Positions 16,834-26,266 of a DNA stretch of 64,000 nt are shown here, one piece after another. The position numbers and the translations under genes are program-made. The DNA is taken from contig CAVPSQ010000010.1 in assembly GCA_963708455.1 (NCBI GenBank), positions 186,001 through 250,000 of the forward strand. The letters run 5' to 3'. The notes beneath the pieces were generated by a model that was not told the DNA's origin, did not search any database, and saw only the letters and a list, made by a program, of their open reading frames with translations. The first letter of the stretch is position 1, and each line of letters opens with the position of its first letter. Origin of the DNA: CAIMUS01 sp963708455 (GTDB taxonomy: Bacteria > Pseudomonadota > Gammaproteobacteria > Competibacterales > Competibacteraceae).

Positions 16834-17896
16834 GGCTCAATATGGATTCCAGACTGTTGAGGACCGCTCGCCCCGATGGCGATCGGCGGCTACACTGAAC
16901 GGGTTCTGAGCCGCTGCGACCGAAGGCCCCCCGACGATGATCAACCTTCAAAATCTGCTGGATGATGTCCGGTGCTATGAAACTATTCGCCACTCCGCTG
17001 GCCGGACGGGGTCCACTGTCCCCACTGTAGCATAGCGGAGATCACGAAGCAGGGGCGAGATACGACCCAGCCGGCGCGGCAGAAATATCGCTGTGAAAGC
17101 TGCCATCGCTACTTTGATGATCTCACGGGTACGGTGTTAGCGGGGCATCATCAACCGCTGGGGGTTTGGATTTTGTGCCTGTATTTCATGGGGTTGAATC
17201 TGTCTAACGCGCAGATCGCCCACGAGCTGGGCTTGAATTCGAACGATGTACAGCGGATGACTGAACAGCTCAGGGAAGGGATCGTCGCCCGCCAGCCCGA
17301 ACCGGTCCTGTCGGGGGACGTGGAATGCGACGAGGTCTACGTGGTGGCCGGTCATAAAGGGTTTCCGGAGGCGGTGAAAAAAAAGGCCGTCGGGGGCGGC
17401 GGCGGCGGCTGAAGGGGGCACGGGGTCGGGGCACCTTGGAGAAGGAAAAGCCGCCCATTCTCGGCATGATTCAGCGCGGCGGCGCGGTAGTCGTCCGGAT
17501 GCTGGAGAACGTCCAGCAAGCCACCCTCCGTCCCCTCATCCAGGCGTTTATCGCCCCGGGAACCCGAGTTCATACCGATGAATACGCGATCTATAACCCG
17601 TTGAAGGATTGGGGCTTTGACCATCATACGGTGTGTCACAGCCAGGGCGAATACGCCCGTGACGAAGATGGGGATGGCTTCCATGAGATCCATGTCAACA
17701 CGGCTGAGGGCTTCTGGTCGCTGCTGCGCTCTTGGCTGCGACCCCATCGTGGGATCTCGCAAGAAAAACTGCCGCTCTACCTGGGCTTCTTTCAGTTCGT
17801 GCACAACACTCGCATTCGGGGCAAAGGCCTGCTCAGACCCCTCTTGGAACTGCTGGTCGCATAACGCAGTGAACTGACTGGAATCCATATTGAGCC
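16834..17896 (+). mobile_element. IS1595-family insertion sequence, 8-base target duplication
   Basis: The element has inverted ends GGCTCAATATGGATTCCAG (left, 16834-16852) and the complement at 17878-17896. It is flanked by ATGATTTT on both sides (16826-16833 and 17897-17904), the eight-base duplication usual for this family. The total is 1063 bases. It sits in the 5' end of the PEP-CTERM gene. Confidence 0.88.
16937..17864 (+). pseudogene. IS1595-family transposase, two frame changes
   Basis: The protein starts MINLQNLLDDVRCYETIR, then shifts frame near 16992 into LRWPDGVHCPHCSIAE, the family's zinc ribbon (CPHC ... CESCH). A DDE core follows with GDVECDEVYVVAGHKG. Near 17380-17390 the frame changes again, at GTG followed by eight A and GG, into GRRGRRRRLKGARGRG and the rest: VHTDEYAIYN, GFHEIHVNTAEGFWSLLRSW. 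The first change looks like a lost base. The second occurs at A AAA AAG, a known minus-one slippery heptamer, and the direction is correct for minus-one slippage. With the first break uncorrected the element would be inactive. Confidence 0.8.
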
Positions 17897-17944
17897 ATGA
17901 TTTTTTAATGATGTCAATCCTTAAATTTCTCTAAAAGTAGGTTT

Positions 17945-17965
17945 ACCCCCGGCCCGGCCGGGGGT
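17945..17965 (-). terminator. Hairpin downstream of the subtilase gene
   Basis: A nine-base stem (ACCCCCGGC/GCCGGGGGT) with a three-base loop lies ten bases after the subtilase stop. The minus-strand tail is A-rich then CTACTTTT, so it is a weak Rho-independent terminator. It separates the subtilase from the PEP-CTERM gene. Confidence 0.6.
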
Positions 17966-17974
17966 AGATCAGCA

Positions 17975-20648
17975 CTACTGGGTGGCGCAGTTCGCCCGCG
18001 TGCACTGCGGGATGCAAACCTGGACGTCGGCGGGGTTGATCTTGCCGTCGCTATTGGCATCACGCGGGTCGTTGGAGGTCGGAGTCTTGCCGCGTGCTCG
18101 ACTGAGCAGCGACAGGTCGTTCTGGTCGATGTCACAGTCTCCGTCGATGTCACAGCGGGGCAGGATCAGGTTGGACAGGTTGAGCCGCCCGCCGGTGAGC
18201 ACCGGCAGTCCCTTGGGATCTACCCTATTCAGGATGCATGCCTTGATCCGATCCGCAGACCAACTGTAAAGGCCGGCCAGGAAGCCCGCTGCCCCGGTCA
18301 CATGGGGCGTGGCCATGGAAGTGCCGCTCAGCCAGGCGTAGCTATGTTCCTCCGCTCGCCCGATGCCGACATCGTCCAGATAGACCCCGTCGTAAGTGAC
18401 GGACCCATCGGAGTCAAGGACGAATGCCACCTGGAACCGATTGCTGCGGAACTCGGGATCGACGGGCGCGTTGAACAACCACCATTCACCGTCGCTGCTG
18501 CCGGTGATGCTGCCAAAGTAGTACTGCCAAGAAGCACTGTGCGTCCAGCCGTTTTCGCCATTTTCCATGTCATCGGTGAAATAGGTGTTAGTTCCATCCG
18601 AGACCGCCACGTCGTCGATATAGTAACCATCGTAGGTGAACGACTCGTCGGTCACCAGTTCGAAGGAGAACTTGGCATCCGCGGTCCGGCACTCGTCCGG
18701 GACAAAGGCGCCGAACAGGTGCCAATCCGAAACCCAACCGTCGATATAACCCAAGTAAACCCAAACTCCGCCTCCCTGACAATACACGTTCAAGTAGTCG
18801 AACCCATCTTCGGTCTGCCCCTTCAACCAGAAGGTCATTATGGTGCTGCCCGACGGGGTCGAAGACAGATCCATGACCGGACTGTCCAGCGTATTGATGC
18901 TGTTGTCGAGGTAGCTCCCGTTGCGGCTGTCCGACCAGGCATGGCTGGCACTGTGGGACTGTTCCTCGGTCAACGCCCAGCCCGGCAAGTCGTTCAGGTA
19001 ATAGATATCCAGAAAATCATCGTCATCCTCCAGATCGAACCGTGCGAAGAAGCCCAGGGAAAGAGGGTCAGTGATGCCGCTCAGGTCTATGGGCCGGCTG
19101 ACCAGCCTGTTGAACTGATCATTGGCATAATTCCCGCCGGGACTGTCGGACCAGGCGTGGGCGGGACTCCAACTCCGCTCCTCGGTGAGGGCCCAGGGCG
19201 GATCCGCGGTCCAGTTGCCGCTTCCTGACTCCATATTGTCGAAGAAGGAGTCGCCGCTCGCGCCCGGCGTGTACCACTGCCAGTAGGTGCTGAAGATATC
19301 CTGCCCCGGGGCGGCCAGATCCACCGAAGTCACGCCGTAGTTGGAGAACCCGGACAAGGCATCGTTGTGGTCGGTGGCAGCCACGCTGATGATGTTGGGC
19401 AGATCGTAGCTGGCGGGATAGGAGGGATCCACGTCGGTATCCGCACTTTCGTTACCCGCTGCGGCCACGAACAGGATCCCCGCATCGCCCAAGGCCTGGA
19501 TGGCCAACCGCTCGGGCTCCTCGGCGGGACAGTCGGAGCAGCCATAGGAGGCATTAACGACAACCACGTTATGTCCTGCCGTCTTCATGGCCAGGATATA
19601 GCTAATGGCTTCCAGCTCGGCGTCCGTATACAGGTAGCCGTCGGTAGCGAACCCCTTGACCGCCATGATCCGGGCCGTCCAGTTGATTCCCGCCACCCCT
19701 TCGCCGTTGTTGCCCACCGCCCCCAGGATGCCGGCCACATGGGTGCCGTGGCCGTCGATGTCCATGGGGTCGCTGTCGTGTTCGCCGGTGTCGATGCCAT
19801 CAGATATCATCCACATAGCCGTTGCCGTCGTCATCGATGCCGGGTAAACCGGCGGCCTCGGGCGGGTTGACCCACATGTTGGCGTGGAGGTCGGGGTGGT
19901 TGTAGTCGACGCCGGTATCCAGCACGGCCATGATCACGCCCGTGGAGCCGGTGTGGCTGGCCCAGGCCTCGGTGGCGTCGATGTCGGCATCCGGCGTGCC
20001 GCCGGTCTGTCCCCAGTTGCACAACGGCCACTGGTAGGAATCGAAAAAGGAATCATTGGGGCTGGCGCCCGGACACCCGCCGTTATTGGTACGCTTCCCG
20101 TAGTTCAGAGAGACCGCCTCCACCAGGGGATTCTTCTTCATCAGCATCAGCAGATCCTGAGCCTTCATTCCCTTACTCCCTCGCACCAGGGCGAAGGTCT
20201 TACCGGTCTTGGCGGAAAGCTTGTCGAACCGCTTCGCCAGGGTAAGATTGCTGGTGACCAGCGACTGCCCGACCCGGGTCACCCCTATTCCCTTCTTGAA
20301 AACAACGATCACTTCCCCCTCCCGGTAATGAGCGGCCTTCGCCTTGCTGGCCGGGCCGAGGGAACGCGGTCCTTCTGCCCCCGGCTTGGTGGCAGGAGAG
20401 GGCAGCGCCGGAACGGTGATCAGGGGCTGACCCCGCGGGCCAGTCCGCGTATCCGTATGGGGCAGCATTCTGATCTCTGCCGGCTTGGCAGGCATCCCCT
20501 TGACCGGGGCTTGGGGCCTTTTCTGCAAGGGGGTAAACTGGGAGGACACGCTGGCCCCGTTCTCTTGATCTGCCTCGACCGCATACAGGCCGGCCCCAGG
20601 CAGGATCAACAGGGCAGTCACGCTGAAACTAATCAGCCTTCTGTTCAT
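17975..20648 (-). pseudogene. Subtilisin-like S8 protease with dockerin-like tail, one frameshift
   Basis: The start at 20648 gives a signal peptide (MNRRLISFSVTALLILPGA). A proline-rich segment and an inhibitor-like prodomain (YREGEVIVVFKKG) follow. The catalytic triad is complete: Asp in VLDTGVDYNHPDL, His in DGHGTHVAG, Ser in SGTSMATPHVTGAAGF. About 250 residues of jelly-roll-like repeats are inserted between His/Asn and Ser. The C-terminus has two calcium-binding repeats of dockerin type (DIDGDCDIDQNDL, DANSDGKINPADV). An extra base at about 19801 changes frame in DDDGNGYVDDI(Y)GIDTG; without it the protein is about 890 residues. This may be an assembly error. It would be an exported, calcium-dependent protease. 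Confidence 0.82.
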
Positions 20649-20816
20649 GATTTTTCTTTCTCGCTCAAAGAGACGTTGACTATGTGGCATCCACGGGTCC
20701 GTATTACACCTGGTTGTAGTTGCCACACGGATTCGATGTTACATTGAATCCGTGTCACGCTGAACTATGGGGCATTAACAGATGGCTAACCTGACCGTCG
20801 TAGTTGATGATCAAAT

Positions 20817-20850
20817 CTTGTTGCAGGCGCGTATGCGCGCCTGCAACAAG
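20817..20850. other. Perfect 15-base-stem hairpin
   Basis: CTTGTTGCAGGCGCG (20817-20831) pairs perfectly with 20836-20850 around the loop TATG. No run of T follows on either strand, so it is not a plain terminator. It lies between the divergent subtilase and ygiQ-like genes, in a 338-base stretch (20649-20986) where I see no convincing gene. Confidence 0.7.
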
Positions 20851-20986
20851 GTACTTCAAGTCAGGGGCGTCGCTGGAGCAGGGAAGATATTGATCAGCGC
20901 TAAGCTGTTTGCCGATACGATTAACCCCTAAGTTGACTGTAACATCGTCTCCTGTAGTGACAGTCACTGCCTCCACCCACTTTCTC

Positions 20987-23086
20987 ATGCACTCCACAAA
21001 ACCACTATTCTCTTATCGCCCCTACTGGGCCGCCCGTTTCGGTCCGGCGCCCTTTCTGCCCATGTCTCACCAGGAAATGGACGAACTGGGCTGGGACGAA
21101 TGCGATATCATCATCGTCACCGGCGACGCCTACGTGGACCATCCCAGCTTCGGCATGGCGATTATTGGCCGCCTGCTGGAGGCGCAGGGCTTCCGGGTTG
21201 GGATCATCGCCCAGCCGGACTGGCGCAGCACCGAGTCCTTTCAGGTATTGGGACGGCCCAGGCTGTTCTTCGGGGTGACCGGTGGCAATATGGATTCCAT
21301 GGTCAACCGCTATACCGCCGATCGCCGGATTCGCCGCAACGACGCCTATACGCCTAACGACGAGGGCGACAGGCGTCCCGATCGGGCGGTCATCGTCTAC
21401 AGCCAGCGCTGCCGCGAGGCTTACAAGGACGCACCGATCATCATCGGTGGTATCGAAGCCAGCCTGCGCCGGATCGCGCATTACGATTACTGGTCGGACA
21501 CGGTGCGCCGTTCGATTCTGGTGGATGCTAAAGCGGATCTGTTGCTGTACGGCAACGCCGAGCGGGCTATCGTCGAAGTCGCCCATCGTACCGCCGCCGG
21601 CGAACAGCCCCGCGACCTGCACGATATCCGCGGGACGGCGGTTATCAGCCAGGGGCTGCCGGAAAACTGGCTGGAACTCGACTCGACCGAAATCGACCAG
21701 CCAGGACGGGTAGAGCCCCATCCAGACCCTTATGCGAGTGAAGTCGCCGCGCCGGCCATGCCTTGTGGCGGTGTGGCCGCTGGCGAAACCATCGTCCGCT
21801 TCCACCGGCCTGCCAAACACGACCGCAGTAAGACCGTCATCCGCCTGCCGGCCTTCGAGCAGCTCAGGCGCGATCCGGTGCTTTATGCCCATGCGTCCCG
21901 CCTGCTGCACCTGGAGACCAATCCCGGCAATGCCCGCGCGCTGGTGCAGTGCCACGGCGACCGGGACGTCTGGATCAATTCGCCGCCCATCCCCCTGACC
22001 ACGCCGGAACTGGACCGCCTGTATGAGCTGCCCTATACCCGCGTGCCGCACCCGGTCTATGGTGCCGCCCGGATTCCCGCCTACGAGATGATCCGCTTTT
22101 CGGTCAACATCATGCGCGGCTGCTTCGGCGGTTGTACCTTCTGTTCGATCACCGAGCACGAAGGGCGCATTATCCAGAGTCGTTCGGAGGACTCGGTTAT
22201 TACGGAAATCGAGGCCATCCGTGACAAGACGCCAGGTTTTACCGGGGTCATTTCGGATCTGGGTGGTCCCACGGCCAATATGTACCGGCTGGCCTGTAAA
22301 GACAAAACGATCGAAGCGGCCTGCCGGCGGCTGTCCTGCGTTTACCCGGATATTTGCAGCAATTTGAATACCGATCACAGCCCGCTAACCCGTTTATACC
22401 GTCGCGCCCGAACGGTGGCGGGCGTGAAGAAAGTGCTGATCGCCTCAGGCCTGCGTTACGATCTGGCGGTGCGTGATCCGGCTTATATCAAGGAACTGGT
22501 CACCCATCATGTGGGCGGTTATCTGAAAATCGCCCCTGAGCATACCGAGCCGAATGTGCTTAATAAGATGATGAAGCCGGGTATGGGCGCCTATATCCGA
22601 TTCAAACAACTGTTCGACCGTTATTCGCGGGAGGCCGGCAAGGAGCAATATCTGATTCCGTATTTCATCGCTGCCCATCCCGGTACTACCGATGAAGACA
22701 TGCTCAAACTGGCGTTGTGGCTGAAAGCCAACGGCTTTCGCGCCGATCAGGTACAGGCTTTTCTACCTTCACCCATGGCGCTGGCCACCGCCATGTATCA
22801 TAGTGGCCGCAATCCCCTGAAGGGTATCCGGCGGGAAGGAGGAGAACCAGTATTTTCGCCCAAGGGCTTAAGGCAACGCCGCCTGCACAAGGCTTTTTTA
22901 CGCTACCACGATCCCGCCAACTGGCCGCTGCTGCGGGAGGCGTTAAAACGGCTGGGACGCGCCGATCTGATCGGCAACGGCAAGCGTCATCTGGTGCCGG
23001 CGTTCCAACCGCGGGGAACCGGCCAAGCGCCGCCCGGTGGCCGCAGCAAGCTACGGGCAGGCCGGTATCTTCCTGACGCCGCATAG
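20987..23086 (+). CDS. YgiQ-family radical SAM protein
   Basis: A 699-residue protein of the YgiQ (UPF0313) family. Residues 20-110 resemble a B12-binding-like domain (DIIIVTGDAYVDHPSFGMAI). The radical SAM cluster motif is GCFGGCTFCS near residue 376 (CxxxCxxC), and the C-terminal domain contains IAPEHTEPNVLNKMMKPG and FLPSPMALATAMYHSGRNPL. The family's reaction is not established. The ATG at 20987 is chosen because MHSTKPLFSYRPYWAARFG matches the family start, although the frame stays open 26 codons further upstream. Confidence 0.9.
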   Translation: MHSTKPLFSYRPYWAARFGPAPFLPMSHQEMDELGWDECDIIIVTGDAYVDHPSFGMAIIGRLLEAQGFRVGIIAQPDWRSTESFQVLGRPRLFFGVTGGNMDSMVNRYTADRRIRRNDAYTPNDEGDRRPDRAVIVYSQRCREAYKDAPIIIGGIEASLRRIAHYDYWSDTVRRSILVDAKADLLLYGNAERAIVEVAHRTAAGEQPRDLHDIRGTAVISQGLPENWLELDSTEIDQPGRVEPHPDPYASEVAAPAMPCGGVAAGETIVRFHRPAKHDRSKTVIRLPAFEQLRRDPVLYAHASRLLHLETNPGNARALVQCHGDRDVWINSPPIPLTTPELDRLYELPYTRVPHPVYGAARIPAYEMIRFSVNIMRGCFGGCTFCSITEHEGRIIQSRSEDSVITEIEAIRDKTPGFTGVISDLGGPTANMYRLACKDKTIEAACRRLSCVYPDICSNLNTDHSPLTRLYRRARTVAGVKKVLIASGLRYDLAVRDPAYIKELVTHHVGGYLKIAPEHTEPNVLNKMMKPGMGAYIRFKQLFDRYSREAGKEQYLIPYFIAAHPGTTDEDMLKLALWLKANGFRADQVQAFLPSPMALATAMYHSGRNPLKGIRREGGEPVFSPKGLRQRRLHKAFLRYHDPANWPLLREALKRLGRADLIGNGKRHLVPAFQPRGTGQAPPGGRSKLRAGRYLPDAA

Positions 23087-23275
23087 CAGCTTGCCGACGC
23101 CGCCCGCGACGCGGCTGCAACCGGTCCGGCAATCTAAGGGGAGCGGCCTGTGGCCGCTGGGAGATCCGGGAGATGGATTTAACAAAGATACGCCACTGTT
23201 TTCTGGCGTCGTGGCGGGTAATAAAAAATCTCCTCACCGCTAAAGCCGCGAGTTTGCCGGCAGTCTGTCGCTAAC

Positions 23276-23737
23276 TTAAAACTGATCGCTCTGATTGATA
23301 GGGAGAATCGGAAGAAACTTGGAGTCCGGAGCGCTGCTGTAGAAATCCTTTGCAGATAGCGTTTCGGCGACTGGCGCCGCCTGGTTGTTTGGCGTTGCCG
23401 CTGCAATCGGGTTTAGCTTGCTGGCGGGGGCCGCTGTCGCTGCCGGGGGTGGGTCGGTGGAAGGAACAATGCCGGTCCGGGTGGTTGCTTGCGCCTCGGA
23501 GCCAGCCATATCGGCTGGTTGCCCTGCCAGCAGAATTGTGTCAGCGCTGTAACCGGGTACCGGCCATTTCGGGGCCAGCGGCTTCGCCGGTAAGGTCGGT
23601 TTGAGGGTCTGTTCCGCCTGCGGGGAAGCAAAGGATGTCGGATCGCGCAACGGTATGAAGTACGACCCGATAGCAAGCAACACCGACATGCAAATGACTA
23701 CCATTTGCTTGCGGCCGACTGTATGGGTAGCGGTCAT
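23276..23737 (-). CDS. Hypothetical membrane-anchored proline/alanine-rich protein
   Basis: A 153-residue protein with one hydrophobic segment (VVICMSVLLAIGSYF, about residues 13-27) near the N-terminus and a long low-complexity tail rich in Pro, Ala and Thr. The layout suggests a single-pass inner-membrane protein with a disordered periplasmic part. No family recognised. Codon use fits the neighbours. It could also be a chance frame; confidence is limited. Confidence 0.4.
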   Translation of the reverse strand: MTATHTVGRKQMVVICMSVLLAIGSYFIPLRDPTSFASPQAEQTLKPTLPAKPLAPKWPVPGYSADTILLAGQPADMAGSEAQATTRTGIVPSTDPPPAATAAPASKLNPIAAATPNNQAAPVAETLSAKDFYSSAPDSKFLPILPINQSDQF

Positions 23738-24012
23738 GACGATGTCTGTCCCGATGGATGAATGACTTTACAGTTCATACATGATTTGCCAGTAGCAGCA
23801 ATCTGAGTGGCATTTCCGGTCCGCTTGTGGTTTTGATTTAAGCATTGATTTTAAATTTTTCCAGGATAGATACGCCGAGATCAGACTCGTATTCATCCCG
23901 TCCTGAACACCGCTGGTATTATCGGCAATCCGGTTTTTCCAAAATAGTCTGTTTCAAAAATTTAACAATTTTTAATGTCCAACCTTACTATACAACATCT
24001 GGAAGATCCTAC

Positions 24013-24816
24013 ATGCATGAAGTCGAGGAATTGTTAAAACTGGTGGCCAGGTTGCGCGATCCGCGCCACGGCTGCACCTGGGATCGGGCGCAGACCTATG
24101 CCACCATCGCCCCGTACACCGTCGAACAAGCCTGCGAGGTGGCGGACGCCGTCGCCCGGGACGACCGGACGGAGTTGAAGAATGAACTGGGCGATCTACT
24201 GTTCCACGTTGTCTTCCATGCCCAACTAGCCATGGAAGAAGGTGCGTTTGACTTTGCCGACGTGGCCGCCGCCATCACCGCCAAGATGATCCGCCGCCAT
24301 CCCCATGTGTTCGGATCGGCCCAGTACGCCGACTACGCCGGACACACGACCGCCTGGGAGCGCAGCAAGGCGGCGGAGCGAGAGGTTTCCGCCGCCAGCG
24401 TGCTCGATGGGGTGCCCATGAATCTGCCGGCGCTCAGCCGGGCGCTCAAGCTACAGCGCAACGCGGCTGCCGTGGGTTTCGACTGGCCGGAGCCGGCGGC
24501 GGTGCTCGACAAGATCGTAGAGGAAGCGGCGGAACTGCGGGCCGAGTTGACGGCCGCGACAGTCGGGCGACTGCTGGATGAACTGGGCGATCTGCTGTTT
24601 GCCTGCGTCAATCTGGCGCGTCATCTGGGAGTGGATCCGGACATCGCTCTGCGCGGGGCCAACGCCAAGTTCGAACGGCGTTTCCGGTGCATTGAAACCT
24701 GGCTGGTCGAGGCCGGCCGCGCCCCGGCCCAGGCGACACTGGACGAACTGGAGGCGCTGTGGGAGCGTACCAAGGCGGAAGAACGGGACAGGCCGCTGCC
24801 GCAGCAACATACTTAA
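24013..24816 (+). CDS. mazG: Nucleoside triphosphate pyrophosphohydrolase MazG
   Basis: A 267-residue MazG with two helical MazG domains. Domain 1 has the metal-binding pattern (EQACEVADAV, ELGDLLFHVVFHAQLA) and KMIRRHPHVFG; domain 2 has EEAAELRAEL and ELGDLLFACVNLARHL. The first EExxE-type site reads EQACEVADAV, so one acidic residue is replaced compared with the usual EExxE. The enzyme hydrolyses noncanonical and ordinary NTPs to NMP and pyrophosphate. The ATG at 24013 gives the family-typical start; the open frame runs further upstream through AT-rich intergenic sequence. The stop overlaps the convergent DUF192 gene by four bases. Confidence 0.9.
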   Translation: MHEVEELLKLVARLRDPRHGCTWDRAQTYATIAPYTVEQACEVADAVARDDRTELKNELGDLLFHVVFHAQLAMEEGAFDFADVAAAITAKMIRRHPHVFGSAQYADYAGHTTAWERSKAAEREVSAASVLDGVPMNLPALSRALKLQRNAAAVGFDWPEPAAVLDKIVEEAAELRAELTAATVGRLLDELGDLLFACVNLARHLGVDPDIALRGANAKFERRFRCIETWLVEAGRAPAQATLDELEALWERTKAEERDRPLPQQHT

Positions 24817-25277
24817 GGCGGATTTCCGAACTGCAGCCGGGCGCCCGGTTGCAGATTCAGGCGGCGCGCGCTGCCGGCGTTGAGCTCCAGAATGTATTTC
24901 ACGGCGCCGTTGCTGCTATAGGTGGGACAGGAGAGGGTGGTGCAAGGCGGTGTTTCGGCATGGATTTCCAGCAAGCGGCCGGCGCTGTCGAAGTACAGCA
25001 GGTCCAGTGGAATATAGGTGTTTTTCATCCAGAAGGTGGCCGGGCCGGCCGTCGGCTGGATGAACAGCATGCCGCCGTCTTCGGGCAACTGGGTGCGGAA
25101 CATTAAACCCTGTCGCCGCTCCTGTTCGCTGTCCGCGATTTCCACTCGGAAACGGGCAGCGCCGACGCCGATGTCGAGTTCGCCAGCCGCTTGACCTGGC
25201 GACGGGCTTGCGGCTGCCACAACGAGCGCCAATGCCAGTGTTAGGTCAAGCGCTGTTACAGGTTGCAGGAATGGCAT
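24813..25277 (-). CDS. DUF192 family exported protein
   Basis: A 154-residue protein with an N-terminal signal peptide (hydrophobic to about residue 30) and a DUF192 domain: FRVEIADSEQERRQGLMFRT, MLFIQPTAGPATFWMKNTYI, PLDLLYFDSAGRLLEI. The family is periplasmic or secreted, of unknown biochemical role. It converges on mazG with a four-base overlap, so antisense transcription between the two is possible. Confidence 0.85.
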   Translation of the reverse strand: MPFLQPVTALDLTLALALVVAAASPSPGQAAGELDIGVGAARFRVEIADSEQERRQGLMFRTQLPEDGGMLFIQPTAGPATFWMKNTYIPLDLLYFDSAGRLLEIHAETPPCTTLSCPTYSSNGAVKYILELNAGSARRLNLQPGARLQFGNPP

Positions 25278-25359
25278 AAGAATAATTATGGCGCCTGGAA
25301 GATGGAGAGCGAATAGCCGGATGTAGGGTAATGGAAGGCGACGGCGCAGACAAGAGGCG

Positions 25360-25387
25360 AAAAAAGAGGCGCCACGGAAGCGCCTCT
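25360..25387 (-). terminator. Rho-independent terminator on the minus strand
   Basis: Stem AGAGGCGC/GCGCCTCT with a seven-base loop, followed on the minus strand by TTTTTT (complement of 25360-25365). No annotated minus-strand gene precedes it, which points to a short independent transcript. Confidence 0.75.
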
Positions 25388-25466
25388 AAGCGGAGGATTG
25401 AGCGAGAAAAAATGTAACATGCATGGAAAAAGCAGCAATGGCTACTGTTTCCACGCTTCTGATTCA
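25360..25466 (-). ncRNA. Candidate small RNA
   Basis: The 357-base gap 25278-25634 has no credible gene. On its minus strand there is a promoter-like pair, TTAAAA (complement of 25495-25500) and TATAAA (complement of 25472-25477), spaced 17 bases, and a strong terminator at 25360-25387. Together they define a transcript of about 105 bases with no long frame (a 12-codon frame without a ribosome binding site is present). Target and function are unknown. Confidence 0.35.
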
Positions 25467-25471
25467 AGCAT

Positions 25472-25500
25472 TTTATATGCCATGAAACTGATCGTTTTAA
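25472..25500 (-). promoter_or_regulatory. Sigma-70-like promoter of the candidate small RNA
   Basis: Minus-strand -35 TTAAAA and -10 TATAAA with 17-base spacing; the -10 matches consensus at five of six positions, the -35 at four of six. Confidence 0.35.
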
Positions 25501-25634
25501 AAACAATCCGTTATCTGTATCGACAACGGTGGTCGAGTGCGTTGTGCACCACAACAGTTCGTCAAATCACTTGATAATTACCACAACGGTGCGTTTGCTG
25601 ACTTCATTTGAATACCACTGTCAGGTAGCGTGCA

Positions 25635-26246
25635 ATGGCTCAGCGTTTTGCAATTGTCGCCAAATCTATCGTTTATGAGGGTTTTTTCCGGCTGGAGAAA
25701 TATCGCCTACGGCATGAGTTGTTTGCCGGCGGCTGGACCCCGGAAATTACCAGAGAATGCCTGGAGCGGGGACATGCGGTAGCCGTCCTGCCGTATGATC
25801 CCGACCGGGATCGACTGGTATTGCTGGAACAGTTCCGTATCGGCGCGCTGCAAGCGCCCGGCGGGCCCTGGTTGCTGGAAATCGTGGCGGGCATTATCGG
25901 TCCCGGCGAGAGCAAGCTCGAGGTCGCCCGGCGCGAGGCCAGGGAGGAAGCGGGTTGCGAATTGCTGGACATCGTGCCGGTCTGCGAGTATCTGGTCAGT
26001 CCGGGCGGGACCTCGGAAAGCATCGCCCTGTATTGCGCCCGGGTCGATGCCGCCGGCATTGCCGGCGTGTACGGCCTGGCCGAGGAACATGAGGATATCC
26101 GCGTGCATGTGCTGTCCAGTCGGGATGCCTTGGCCTTATTGGATGACGGCCGGATTCTGTCGGCGACGGCAGTCATCGCCTTGCAGTGGTTTGCCCTCAA
26201 CAGGGAGCGATTGCTGCAACAATGGGCGGCGGGTGAGGGCGGCTAG
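25635..26246 (+). CDS. Nudix hydrolase, ADP-ribose pyrophosphatase type
   Basis: A 203-residue Nudix protein. The Nudix box is GPGESKLEVARREAREEAGC near residues 93-112, matching Gx5Ex7REUxEExGU. The upstream VLPYDPDRDRLVLLEQFRIGA and the downstream SPGGTSESIALYCARVDA, in which the conserved PGG(x)SE occurs, fit the ADP-ribose pyrophosphatase (NudF) group. It would hydrolyse ADP-ribose to AMP and ribose 5-phosphate. The gene stands alone between a non-coding gap and the convergent retropepsin-like gene. Confidence 0.87.
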   Translation: MAQRFAIVAKSIVYEGFFRLEKYRLRHELFAGGWTPEITRECLERGHAVAVLPYDPDRDRLVLLEQFRIGALQAPGGPWLLEIVAGIIGPGESKLEVARREAREEAGCELLDIVPVCEYLVSPGGTSESIALYCARVDAAGIAGVYGLAEEHEDIRVHVLSSRDALALLDDGRILSATAVIALQWFALNRERLLQQWAAGEGG

Positions 26247-26266
26247 CGCGGTGACCGGTCAATGCG

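Noticed and set aside
18302..19228. Plus-strand frame of 308 codons opposite the subtilase
   Set aside because: Antisense of the jelly-roll-like repeats; no start context and no known pattern.
20755..20997. Minus-strand frame of 80 codons in the subtilase/ygiQ-like gap
   Set aside because: It runs through the perfect hairpin, has no ribosome binding site and matches no family.
21005..22378. Minus-strand frame of 457 codons opposite the ygiQ-like gene
   Set aside because: Antisense frame in GC-rich DNA; the plus strand carries the complete radical SAM protein.
25246..25554. Minus-strand frame of 102 codons covering the DUF192 start region
   Set aside because: It crosses the terminator at 25360-25387 and has a Cys/His/Ser-rich product without a pattern; a non-coding transcript fits better.
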